NCBI GenBank assembly: GCA_040768905.1
Contig: JAXGMA010000001.1
Location: 2,232,001 to 2,296,000, forward strand
Length of the DNA: 64,000 nt
Source: SZUA-584 sp040768905
GTDB lineage: Bacteria > Bacillota > Clostridia > Christensenellales > SZUA-584
Direction: 5' to 3'
The notes below the pieces were generated by a model. It saw nothing but the letters and a program-made list of their open reading frames with translations. It made no database searches and was not told the DNA's origin. This document shows positions 9,546 through 18,022 of the stretch, one piece after another. Position numbers and translations under genes: made by a program. Position 1 is the stretch's first letter. Each line of letters opens with the position of its first letter.

Positions 9546-9649
9546 AACTCCTGTTTTTTAGCGTCATTCGAACGCATATGTAAATTGCGTCTTGCTCTGG
9601 CCTTTCATTATTATATCTGTATGATGCATTAAGTCCACGCAAAACCGGC

Positions 9650-10835
9650 ATGTTATCTGATCTTTATAGCACTGGCAGCAGTATTATTGTTTGTGTTTTT
9701 TCCTGTAACGGCCTTCGCTGCACAGCGCAGCGAGATCCTTATGATCGGAGATCAGGATGATTATGTGGAAGCACTTCAGCGCAGGCTCAAAGAGCTTGGG
9801 TTTTTTGATACAGCGCCAACCGGCTATTTTGGCGCCAAAACCCAGCAAGCTGTGGCGGACTATCAATCATCGGCAGGCCTACAAGCAGAGGGCAAGACAG
9901 GGCTTTGACATGGCGCGCCGTTATGGGCGATGATTTTATTCTTCCCGGTAGCAGAAATTCCTTTGGCAAAGATAGATCTGTCACGCTTTTTCCAGAATAT
10001 AAGGGCAGCAGCGTCGCCCATCTACAGCTTAATCTCTGCAAACTTGAGTTCTATAGCCACGATTCTGCCACCGGTTATTACGGGCCGGTAACAAAACAGG
10101 CCGTCAAGCGTTTTCAGCGCACAAACAACCTCTCTGTGGACGGAATAGCAGGCCCAAGAACCCTTGATATGCTCGCCTCCCGCGACGCCAAGTCCTTTTG
10201 TATTTTTCCCGGAGACCGCAGCAGCGATGTAACCTTTATGCAAAAGAGGCTCGCACAGCTTGGCTTCCTAAGAGCAACTCCTTCAGGTTTTTTCTGCGCT
10301 GTCACACAGTAGGCTCTGATGGAATTTCAGGCACCTTGCGGTTTAAAAAGCGAACGGAAGCAGGCATGGATACACGTACACGCCTTTATGCAGACGATGC
10401 GCCTCAATGGGACGGCGTAAAAAGAACCGCATCGGCAACTCAATGCAGCAGCTCAAAGGTTTCTGCAGACAAAATGCTAGAGTTTGCGCAGTCCTAAGTC
10501 GGCAAACCTTATGCTTACGGGGCTTGCGGTCCTTTAAGTTTTGATGCATCAGGCTTTGTCTGTCATGTGCTAAAATTTACAGGCATAACGGCACACGGCC
10601 AGGGTGCCGCCGGTTTTTCCCGAATAATAAGCTGGACAAAAAAATAGATTCTCTGGAAACTCTTATGCCCGGTGACCTGATTTTTTTTATGAATGACGAT
10701 CAACGCATAAGCCATACGGGTATTTACATTGGCCTTAACCGTATGATCCATGCTGTTTTCAATCAAGGCGTTACTGTTATGCCTATAGATAAGCATTACG
10801 ATGACCGTTCCGCATTTGCACGCCGGATTTTTTAG
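9650..10835 (+). pseudogene. Decayed peptidoglycan-binding/NlpC-P60 cell-wall hydrolase
   Basis: The remnant reads as a secreted protein. It begins with a hydrophobic signal (FIALAAVLLFVFFPVTAFA), followed by three peptidoglycan-binding type-1 repeats (YVEALQRRLKELGFFDTAPT; HLQLNLCKLEFYSHDSATGYYG; FMQKRLAQLGFLRATPSGFF). An NlpC/P60 domain follows (GKPYAYGACGPLSFDASGF; HTGIYIGLNRMIHAVFNQG). It cannot be read in one frame. There are frame changes near 9900, near 10350 and in the A-run near 10633-10640, and in-frame stops at 10310-10312 and 10495-10497. The nucleophile cysteine expected in FDCSGF is alanine (FDASGF). The five lesions plus the missing nucleophile argue for real decay, not a sequencing slip. 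Confidence 0.9.
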
Positions 10836-10966
10836 TCTTTTTTACGAATGATCCTTGGTATTTTCATGCCAATTATTTTTTTAACAGAAAGTACTTTTCA
10901 CGCTCATTGCTTATTGAGCGCGTATTAAGAATGTGATAGAATAAATCAAGTGTTTGATCAAAAAAC

Positions 10967-11001
10967 GATTTGTCCACAATTGTGGACAAATCTGTGGATG
11001 A
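10967..11001. other. DnaA boxes upstream of dnaA (origin/autoregulation)
   Basis: TTGTCCACA (10970-10978) and TGTGGACAA (10981-10989) form a perfect inverted repeat, GATTTGTCCACA..TGTGGACAAATC. A third box, TGTGGATGA, follows at 10993-11001. They lie about 80 bases before the dnaA start, so they probably serve both origin function and repression of dnaA by DnaA. Confidence 0.75.
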
Positions 11002-11078
11002 ACCGAACGTATTTGCGCCTTTTGTTGGTTCCGTTTGCAAGCACATTCAAAATTTAGGGTTTATTGAGGAATTATACA

Positions 11079-12434
11079 GTGGACACTTTTTTACTTTTGT
11101 GGGAAAAGGCGTTGGAAATGCTCAAGCATGAACTTGCAAGCGTGCGTTATGATACATGGATCAAGACACTCTCACCGGTCAAGCGGGTAAACAGCTCTTT
11201 TTATTTTCAAACACTCAATCCGATACACAAAGAACTCGTGGAGAAAAGTTACAAAAACCTTATTGTCAGCGCGCTGTGTGATTCCGCAGATACTTATGAT
11301 GACACACAAAACATCGAAGTCTGCTTTTTAGATGCTGAAGAAGCTGCACGGATCAAGCAGCCTGTTCAACCTTTGCCGGAAAGCCATACAGGGCGCATGA
11401 TGTTTAATCCCATGTTTACTTTTGACAGTTTTGTTGTGGGCAGCTCCAATGAATTTGCACATGCAGCCGCACGGGCTGTGGCAGACAACCCCGGTTATAC
11501 CTATAATCCTTTGTTTATTTACGGCAAAACAGGCCTTGGCAAAACACACCTGATGCAGGCGATCGCCAACCACATCACTGAACGTGATGCCAGCGCAAGC
11601 GTTATGTTTGTCAAGAGCGAACCGTTTTTGAACGATCTTATCAATGCCATCCGAACCTCAAAAACAGAAGAATTCCGCAAACGGTACCGTAAGGCGGATG
11701 TTTTGCTTATTGACGACATCCAGTTCATTGCCGGAAAAGAAAGCACGCAGGAAGAATTTTTTCACACTTTTAATGATCTTCATGAAAACAACAAGCAGAT
11801 CATTTTGACTTCAGACAAGCCGCCAAAAGAAATATCCAAATTGGAAGAGCGGCTGCAGTCGCGGTTTGAAGGCGGCTTGATCGCTGATATCCAACCCCCG
11901 AATTACGAAACCAAACTCGCGATCCTGATGAAAAAAACAAAAGATATCACGTCAAAGGGATCGCTCAAGTGCGAAGTCAGTACTGAGATCCTTGATCTTA
12001 TCGCGACAAAAGTATCTTCCAATATACGTTCTCTTGAAGGCGCTCTTAAGAAAATCATTGCCTATTCCGTGCTTAACGGGCGAACGCCCAATATCGTGGA
12101 AGCTGAAATTGCCATACGCGATTTTTTAACAACGACCAATACGAAAAGAATTACTGCCAATCATATACTTCAGGCCGTTTGTGAATACTTTGATATCTCT
12201 GAAGAAGAGATCGTCAGCAATAAAAAAAATCAAAGTGTGGCGTATCCGCGACAGATGGCCATGTATCTGACGCGAAAACTCATAGATATTTCTTATAAAA
12301 ATATTGCAGAAGTGTACGGCAAAAGCGATCATACGACAGTGAAACATGCTTTTGAAAAAATCGAGAGAGAAACACAGACAAACATTGAAACAAAAACGCT
12401 TGTGGATGATTTTATTGCAAAGCTGAAAGAATAG
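11079..12434 (+). CDS. dnaA: Chromosomal replication initiator protein DnaA
   Basis: DnaA binds DnaA boxes and opens oriC as an ATP-dependent oligomer. The 451-residue protein has an N-terminal domain (LLLWEKALEML), then the AAA+ domain with Walker A YGKTGLGKTHLMQAI, Walker B VLLIDDIQFIAGKE and the sensor region LEERLQSRFEGGL. The C-terminal helix-turn-helix has the box-recognition signature YKNIAEVYGKSDHTTVKHA. A GTG at 11079 was chosen because TTGAGGA ends eight bases upstream and the protein then aligns with usual DnaA N-termini; a TTG at 11064 overlaps that site. Box clusters lie on both sides of the gene. Confidence 0.98.
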   Translation: MDTFLLLWEKALEMLKHELASVRYDTWIKTLSPVKRVNSSFYFQTLNPIHKELVEKSYKNLIVSALCDSADTYDDTQNIEVCFLDAEEAARIKQPVQPLPESHTGRMMFNPMFTFDSFVVGSSNEFAHAAARAVADNPGYTYNPLFIYGKTGLGKTHLMQAIANHITERDASASVMFVKSEPFLNDLINAIRTSKTEEFRKRYRKADVLLIDDIQFIAGKESTQEEFFHTFNDLHENNKQIILTSDKPPKEISKLEERLQSRFEGGLIADIQPPNYETKLAILMKKTKDITSKGSLKCEVSTEILDLIATKVSSNIRSLEGALKKIIAYSVLNGRTPNIVEAEIAIRDFLTTTNTKRITANHILQAVCEYFDISEEEIVSNKKNQSVAYPRQMAMYLTRKLIDISYKNIAEVYGKSDHTTVKHAFEKIERETQTNIETKTLVDDFIAKLKE

Positions 12435-12663
12435 TGGATACCGTGTTGAAAACTTTGCAAGTGTTATTAGCATAATAAAAAATCTGCCCACACCTGACCA
12501 ACCAAGCTTGCACCATCTTTACCGGTTTGCGCGGCTGGCTGCCAACATTAAAAAGACGATCAGTGTAAGCAAAAAAACGCTTTTCCACATTGTCAACATA
12601 TACTACTGATACTACTACTGTTTAACAATAAAGTGTCACCGCTTTATTGAAGAGGAGATCACT
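12435..12663. other. dnaA-dnaN intergenic region with DnaA-box-like sites
   Basis: It holds TTTTCCACA (12581-12589) and TTGTCAACA (12590-12598) in tandem, and a weaker AGTGGATA just after the dnaA stop. Each has one or more mismatches to TTATCCACA. The spacing and place match the second box cluster of split Firmicutes origins. No gene is seen. GAGGAG before 12664 is the dnaN ribosome binding site. Confidence 0.5.
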
Positions 12664-13767
12664 ATGAGGATTGTTTGTGAAAAAAACGAACTGCAGAAAA
12701 ATGCAAATACAACAGCTAAAGCCGTTGCACTCAAATCGCCTGTCTATCTTTTGGAAGGTATAAGAATCAAGGCTGAAAATGATGAAATCACGCTTTTCGG
12801 CAGCGACGGAACCTTATCAATAAAATCTACGTTACAAGCGAATGTGCTCGAAGACGGGGACCTTGTGCTGCCGGCGAAATTATTTTGCGAGCTTCTTTCA
12901 AAATTTGAAGATTGTGAACTGGTAGTATATACAGAGGGTACAAATGTTGTGATGGAATGCGGCCATTCACGCACAACGCTTTGCTATATGCAAGCCGATC
13001 AATACCCGAAGTTTCCCGAGTTTGATATGCAGGGCGGCGTTGCAGTTTTTTCAAAGCAGCTCGTTTCCATGATCGATCAAACTGTTTTTTCCACATCAGA
13101 AAGTGAAGAGAAGCCTATTCTTACAGGAATTCTCATGGAACTTAGCTCTGAAAAATTAAGTATGGTGGCTTTGGATGGTTACAGGCTTGCAATCAGGGAA
13201 GAAGCCATACAGTCCCCCTTAAAGGTTGAAGTTGTTCTTCCGTCAAAATCTATGCGCGAATTGGCGCGTATCATCCCGGAAGATGAAACGACTGTCAGAA
13301 TATATTCGCAAGATAACCTTGCTGGATTTGTATGTCAGAATGTACAAATTGCAACGCGGATATTACAGGGCGATTATGTGAAATATAAAAGCATATTGCC
13401 GAAAGAATATATGTCCCGTGTGATTGTAAAAAGACATAGTCTGCTGGCCAGCCTCGAACGCGCAAGCATCATGGCACGGCAATCCAGAACAAACCTTGTC
13501 AACCTTTTGATAGATACAGATATGATGACTATTACCTCAGACTCTGAAGTCGGCAAGGCGAGAGAGGAAGTTGATATCGCATTGACAGGAAAAACGCTGC
13601 AAATCGCATTTAATGCACGTTATCTTTTGGATATGCTCAAAGTCATCCATGATGATGAGATCGTGATGGATTTTAATACCAATATCAGCCCCTGTGTGAT
13701 CCATCCGGTGTCGGGGGAAAGCTTTTTGTATCTTGTCCTTCCGGTCAAGACAAACAATGTCAGCTAG
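12664..13767 (+). CDS. dnaN: DNA polymerase III beta subunit (sliding clamp)
   Basis: This is the ring-shaped processivity clamp. The 367-residue length is normal, and the three-domain pattern can be followed (MRIVCEKNELQKNANTTAKA; FPEFDMQGGVAVFSKQ; ending NISPCVIHPVSGESFLYLVL PVK). GAGGAG lies nine bases before the ATG. It follows dnaA as in most Firmicutes, but recF is not downstream. Its 3' end overlaps the convergent membrane-protein gene by eight bases. Confidence 0.97.
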   Translation: MRIVCEKNELQKNANTTAKAVALKSPVYLLEGIRIKAENDEITLFGSDGTLSIKSTLQANVLEDGDLVLPAKLFCELLSKFEDCELVVYTEGTNVVMECGHSRTTLCYMQADQYPKFPEFDMQGGVAVFSKQLVSMIDQTVFSTSESEEKPILTGILMELSSEKLSMVALDGYRLAIREEAIQSPLKVEVVLPSKSMRELARIIPEDETTVRIYSQDNLAGFVCQNVQIATRILQGDYVKYKSILPKEYMSRVIVKRHSLLASLERASIMARQSRTNLVNLLIDTDMMTITSDSEVGKAREEVDIALTGKTLQIAFNARYLLDMLKVIHDDEIVMDFNTNISPCVIHPVSGESFLYLVLPVKTNNVS

Positions 13768-14503
13768 TTTTATTGAATTTTTTCTCCATCCAAATCCGTA
13801 CACGCTCCTCAATGTGGGGCGTGTATTTTATGGTGAGAACAATAATTATAAAAGTAAAGGATGCCACAACAATCCATATCCACGAAGGCAGTGAAATAGC
13901 ATTTGAACCTAGAAAAGAAGACACAACAAGCCCCCACGGACGCGTCAGCAGTACAATGAGCGCAAAAGAGGAAAGCCTCATAGAGGTCAGACCGGCTACC
14001 ATGCAGATAAGATCATCCGGAAAAAACGGAAAAAGAAACATCAGGATCAGCATGACCCTTTGCCGAAGAGAAACAGTATTGAAATATTTTTCAATAGTCT
14101 TTTTACTTGCGATACGCTCAACCAACGGCCTGCCAAAAAGTTTACCTAAAAGAAAAGCGCATATGGAACCTAAAAAGACGGCTGCAAACGTCAGCAGAAA
14201 ACCGTAGAAGAACCCAAACACCATACCGCTTACGAAAGACGTGACATTGCTTGGTATCGGCGATATGATCACAGCAAAAAACTGCAAAACAAAAAATGCG
14301 AGCGGTGCCCACACGCCAAAAGATGCAACATATTCTTTAAGGCTCTCTTCTGACTCCAAGATGGCGAACCAGCCCTGTTGCCTGCCGATAAGAAAAACAG
14401 CCGTGATCGCGGCGATGATGAGCAGCAAAACACCAATCCATACTTTTTGCTTTTTCGAGAGCTTGATACCCTTGATGTTTTTTATATTATCCAGCAGTTT
14501 CAT
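13760..14503 (-). CDS. TVP38/TMEM64 (DedA-like) family membrane protein
   Basis: The 247-residue protein has about six membrane helices and the family's central block: PLAFFVLQFFAVIISPIPSN, then GMVFGFFYGFLLTF and GSICAFLLGKLFGR, and LFPFFPDDLICMVAG later. Such proteins are thought to act in membrane lipid movement or homeostasis; the exact role is unknown. It is transcribed toward dnaN, with an eight-base overlap of the 3' ends. The ATG is at 14501-14503. Confidence 0.85.
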   Translation of the reverse strand: MKLLDNIKNIKGIKLSKKQKVWIGVLLLIIAAITAVFLIGRQQGWFAILESEESLKEYVASFGVWAPLAFFVLQFFAVIISPIPSNVTSFVSGMVFGFFYGFLLTFAAVFLGSICAFLLGKLFGRPLVERIASKKTIEKYFNTVSLRQRVMLILMFLFPFFPDDLICMVAGLTSMRLSSFALIVLLTRPWGLVVSSFLGSNAISLPSWIWIVVASFTFIIIVLTIKYTPHIEERVRIWMEKKFNKTS

Positions 14504-14601
14504 GCAATCAGTATAGCATAAATGCGCGTATCATTATCATAAAAATTTGTGAGTATCAACAATATATACCGCTTGTTCTGCTGCCTCTCTGCCGAGATTT
14601 A

Positions 14602-15327
14602 TTATCCAAACTGAACGCTTAGGTGAGAAGGTAGAAGGTATGAGGCCTGTTCTTTAATAAACGAAAGAACAGTTTCGAATATCAGCTTGTGGCCTTCTTT
14701 GTTGGGATGAATGCCGTCAGGGCAGAGATACTGACAAAACTCACGGCCCTTTAAGAAGGCATGCCGCACATCGATGCAAAGCACGTCGCGTTTTTTAGCT
14801 ATATTCGCAATACAGTTGGAATAGCGCTCCTGCCACCAATAGATACGCCAAACTTCCTTTAGCCATTTTAAAATGCTTTGGCCTTTTTCCCTGTCACAAC
14901 CGGTAAACCACTTAAAATAACTGTCAGCATACAAAGGCGGCAGCGTTGTCAGCACCGCTTTTTTGCCGTTTTTTTCTGTGTAATCGATCATGGCACAAAT
15001 ATTGTATTCAAACACATCCAGGGGCGTTTTAGGTATATGGTCATAACCGGGATCTTTGGCAACGCTCTCCCAGTCAAAATCGCAATCGTTACCTCCAAAT
15101 TCTATCACAACGATGTCCGGATCGTGTTTTTCCATTTTTGTTATTAGCTGCCTTCTGCCTTCTTTCACTGTAGCACCGAAATGTGACGCATTGAACATCT
15201 TTGCTTTGAGCGTATCAGCAAGCAGGTTAAAAAAGCATTCATGAAGAAGCGTATATTTCTTTTTCTGCGTATCGAGCACAACGCCTTTTGAAATAGAGTC
15301 ACCGACAACAAGTATCGTCTTAGCCAT
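14602..15327 (-). CDS. SGNH/GDSL-type hydrolase
   Basis: This 241-residue esterase-like protein has the four SGNH blocks: VVGDSISKG (Ser nucleophile), a Gly in SHFGAT, FGGNDCD (Asn), and CPDGIHPNKEG (Asp-x-x-His). No signal peptide is present, so it is probably intracellular. AAAGGAAG lies five bases before the ATG. The substrate is unknown; members cleave acyl esters of lipids, sugars or thioesters. It lies alone between the TVP38 gene and parA. Confidence 0.85.
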   Translation of the reverse strand: MAKTILVVGDSISKGVVLDTQKKKYTLLHECFFNLLADTLKAKMFNASHFGATVKEGRRQLITKMEKHDPDIVVIEFGGNDCDFDWESVAKDPGYDHIPKTPLDVFEYNICAMIDYTEKNGKKAVLTTLPPLYADSYFKWFTGCDREKGQSILKWLKEVWRIYWWQERYSNCIANIAKKRDVLCIDVRHAFLKGREFCQYLCPDGIHPNKEGHKLIFETVLSFIKEQASYLLPSHLSVQFG

Positions 15328-15552
15328 CTGTCTTCCTTTCTTCTATTCTTCCCAGATAAAATTCAAACATGTACGCATACTTTCTTCCACAGCTTTTTAG
15401 CAGGCCTTTAATCGTCTTATGTTTTTTCCATACTATCACAGAGAAAGATCTTCCACAACGGATAAACTGTAAACAAAATGTAAGAAGAAGATTTGAATCA
15501 AAGGTTTGTATAAACTCTTAAAGGCACTCTTTCAAACGGCGCTTTTTTGTTT

Positions 15553-15558
15553 TATAAT
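15553..15558 (+). promoter_or_regulatory. Candidate -10 element for parAB
   Basis: A perfect TATAAT lies 34 bases before the parA ATG. The hexamer at the -35 distance (TTTCAA, 15530-15535) is poor, so the promoter is only suggested. Confidence 0.4.
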
Positions 15559-15591
15559 AAAAGAACAAGAATTGCAGGGGGATAAGTGCAA

Positions 15592-16365
15592 ATGTCCAAA
15601 ACAATCGCCATAGCCAATCAGAAGGGCGGCGTCGGCAAAACGACAACAGCTGTTAATTTAAGTGCATGTCTTGCAGAGAAAGGCCAAAAGGTTCTGTTGA
15701 TCGATGTGGATCCGCAGGGAAATTCCACAAGCGGTTTTGGAATAGAAAAAAGCGAACTTGAGCACTCTGCTTATGACGTACTGATTAACGGCCTTGATGC
15801 ACGCAAAGCAATCGTAAAAACCATGATCGACACTCTTGACATGATACCTGCAAACATTGATCTCGTGGGTGCTGAAGTTGAGCTTGTTTCGCGCATGGCG
15901 CGCGAGCAGATACTCAAGCAGGCGCTTAAAAGCCTGCGTGATGACTATGATTTTATTTTTATGGATTGTCCGCCTTCGCTTGGACTGATCACCGTCAATG
16001 CTCTTACAGCGGCCGACAAAATTCTCGTGCCAATTCAGTGTGAATACTATGCATTGGAAGGGCTTTCACAGCTGATCAATACCATAAAACTGGTCAAAGC
16101 CAATCTGAACGCCGAGCTTGAGGTCGAAGGCGTTGTCTTAACGATGTTTGACGGGCGCACCAATTTGTCTATTCAGGTTGTGGATGAAGTCAAAAAATAC
16201 TTCAAGAACAAAGTTTACAAGACCATCATTCCGCGCAATGTGCGGCTCGGAGAAGCCCCAAGCTTTGGATTACCGGTGATCCGTTATGACGCCACATGCC
16301 TGGGGTCACAATGTTATAATGATCTGGCATGCGAAATTATTGAAAACAAAGGTGATGCATCATGA
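15592..16365 (+). CDS. parA: Chromosome partitioning ATPase ParA (Soj)
   Basis: This is a deviant Walker ATPase of 257 residues. The N-terminal MSKTIAIANQKGGVGKTTTA carries both lysines of the KGGVGKTT motif, followed by LLIDVDPQGNSTSGFG and IFMDCPPSLGLITVNAL. The length fits chromosomal Soj rather than longer plasmid ParA. The ATG at 15592 has AGGGGG ten bases upstream; a GTG two codons earlier is possible. Its stop overlaps the parB start (ATGA). With ParB and parS it segregates the origin region and may control DnaA. Confidence 0.96.
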   Translation: MSKTIAIANQKGGVGKTTTAVNLSACLAEKGQKVLLIDVDPQGNSTSGFGIEKSELEHSAYDVLINGLDARKAIVKTMIDTLDMIPANIDLVGAEVELVSRMAREQILKQALKSLRDDYDFIFMDCPPSLGLITVNALTAADKILVPIQCEYYALEGLSQLINTIKLVKANLNAELEVEGVVLTMFDGRTNLSIQVVDEVKKYFKNKVYKTIIPRNVRLGEAPSFGLPVIRYDATCLGSQCYNDLACEIIENKGDAS

Positions 16366-17210
16366 AACAAAAACGGCTTGGCAAAGGGCTTGGCGCACTG
16401 ATCGGCGACGGTCTTGCGACGGGTGAAGCAAGCGGCCTTAAGGTCGTGGACGTCAATGATATTGACCCTAATGAGATACAGCCAAGAAAGAATTTTGATG
16501 CAGAAAAGCTTTCCGAACTTGCACAGTCAATAAGGACTTACGGAATCGTGCAGCCCATCATCGTGCAGAAAAAAGGAATGCGCTATGCAATCGTCGCTGG
16601 AGAGAGGCGGTATCGAGCTGCGCGGCTTGCAGGACTAAAAGAGGTGCCTGTCGTAGTCAAAGAATACTCGTTGGCTGAATTGATGGAGGTTTCACTCGTT
16701 GAAAACTTACAGCGGGAAGATTTGAACCCGATTGAGGAAGCACAGGCCATGCGCATGTTAATGGATGAACACCGTCTGACGCAGGATGAGCTTTCTAACC
16801 GTATCGGAAAATCACGAAGCGCAGTGGCCAATACGCTGCGCCTGCTTACTCTGCCGGAGGGTGTTCGTGCTTTTGTGATTTCGGGTGCGCTTTCAGAAGG
16901 GCATGCGCGGTGCCTGGTTGTCCTTGAAAATGACGGCGACAAACAAAAGCTTGCAGAAAGAATCATCGCACAAGGATTGTCTGTCCGCGCAACCGAGAGC
17001 TTAGTGAGCGCTCGGGATAACCAGCCTCGCTGCATAGAAAAAGCAGCGAAAACAGATCCTGAGCTTTCTGCCGCCGAAAAGACACTGACGGATGCGCTGG
17101 GCACGCGTGTACAGATTTCAGGCGATTCGAGACGCGGCAAGATAACGCTTTCCTACTACAACAGCGAACAGCTTCAAAGCCTTTATGATTTTTTAATGTC
17201 ATGCAAATAA
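16362..17210 (+). CDS. parB: Chromosome partitioning protein ParB (Spo0J family)
   Basis: This 282-residue CTPase and parS-binding protein starts MKQKRLGKGLGALIGDG, the ParA-stimulating N-terminus. The nuclease-like/CTP-binding domain has DPNEIQPRKNFD and IVAGERRYRAARLAGL, and ENLQREDLNPIEEA is present. The helix-turn-helix includes GKSRSAVANTLRLLTLP. The C-terminal dimer domain ends YYNSEQLQSLYDFL. It is translationally coupled to parA. Its binding sites lie immediately downstream at 17221-17267. Confidence 0.97.
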   Translation: MKQKRLGKGLGALIGDGLATGEASGLKVVDVNDIDPNEIQPRKNFDAEKLSELAQSIRTYGIVQPIIVQKKGMRYAIVAGERRYRAARLAGLKEVPVVVKEYSLAELMEVSLVENLQREDLNPIEEAQAMRMLMDEHRLTQDELSNRIGKSRSAVANTLRLLTLPEGVRAFVISGALSEGHARCLVVLENDGDKQKLAERIIAQGLSVRATESLVSARDNQPRCIEKAAKTDPELSAAEKTLTDALGTRVQISGDSRRGKITLSYYNSEQLQSLYDFLMSCK

Positions 17211-17220
17211 TTGGTTTTAA

Positions 17221-17267
17221 AAAAGTTTCACGTGAAACACCGTGTTTGTGTTTCACGTGAAACTTTT
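17221..17267. promoter_or_regulatory. Two parS sites inside one perfect 20-bp inverted repeat; also a likely bidirectional terminator
   Basis: GTTTCACGTGAAAC occurs at 17225-17238 and again at 17250-17263, each a parS core matching the ParB consensus. The arms 17221-17240 and 17248-17267 are exact reverse complements with a 7-base loop. They begin with AAAA and end with TTTT, so the RNA hairpin could terminate both parB and the convergent cvpA. Confidence 0.93.
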
Positions 17268-17288
17268 AAAAGTTTTCTCTAAACTCTT

Positions 17289-17996
17289 TTAAACAATACC
17301 GAGGATCAAATGCAGAAAAATGTTGTTATTGATGAAAAACAAACCGATATCAGAGCTATGATAAAACTCGATGATTTTGTCTACAGGAAAAATGAGAAAA
17401 ACGGCCGGTACGATGGTCGCAATGAGGAAACAAAACAACAACCCTCTTGCAAAACCGAAAAGCGCACCCATGGTACGGTTGTATTGCCGAAGCTCGGGAA
17501 ATTGTATGGTATAGTCTACAGCGCCCAGCACAAACGCGAAGATCACGCGTGCTATCAGAAAAACGGCGAGAAAAGAGAATATATTAAGCACCGCTGAAAC
17601 AAGAGTCATGTTGAAATACTCGCCCAATGTGGTGCTGCCTTCTGCAGCAAAGGCCTGCGTATGCACGTTTTGCCGCACGAGGGAGGTAAAAGGCTCAGGC
17701 ATGTTTGACGCAAACAAAACCTCATCGAGTTTTGTCTTTGAAAGGCCGTCGACAAGCAGCCTTGTATCCTCAAAATGAGCAATTTTTTCGGCGCCTTCGG
17801 TATAGTAAAAAAGGTAATCAAACATTGAAGGGTTGTTTTTGACTGATGAGGACATGACGGGATAAAAAAGAAACGAAGTGATGACAGAAACAAAAAATGC
17901 GCCAAGATTCAAAGCAGAGCGCAAAAAGCCCCGGTGGACACCTTCAAGCACCAACACCAAGATCACTGCTATATAAGCGAGACTGACCAGATTCAT
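17289..17996 (-). CDS. CvpA family membrane protein
   Basis: The 235-residue protein has four membrane segments. The N-terminal LAYIAVILVLVLEGVHRGFL with LNLGAFFVSVITSFL is the CvpA pattern (colicin V production protein family). A longer loop between helices two and three is predicted. The cellular role is not settled. It is probably co-transcribed with the propeller protein whose stop is 26 bases upstream. GGAGG lies seven bases before the ATG. Confidence 0.82.
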   Translation of the reverse strand: MNLVSLAYIAVILVLVLEGVHRGFLRSALNLGAFFVSVITSFLFYPVMSSSVKNNPSMFDYLFYYTEGAEKIAHFEDTRLLVDGLSKTKLDEVLFASNMPEPFTSLVRQNVHTQAFAAEGSTTLGEYFNMTLVSAVLNIFSFLAVFLIARVIFAFVLGAVDYTIQFPELRQYNRTMGALFGFARGLLFCFLIATIVPAVFLIFPVDKIIEFYHSSDIGLFFINNNIFLHLILGIV

Positions 17997-18022
17997 AAAA
18001 CGTCCTCCGCAAGCAGCTGCTT

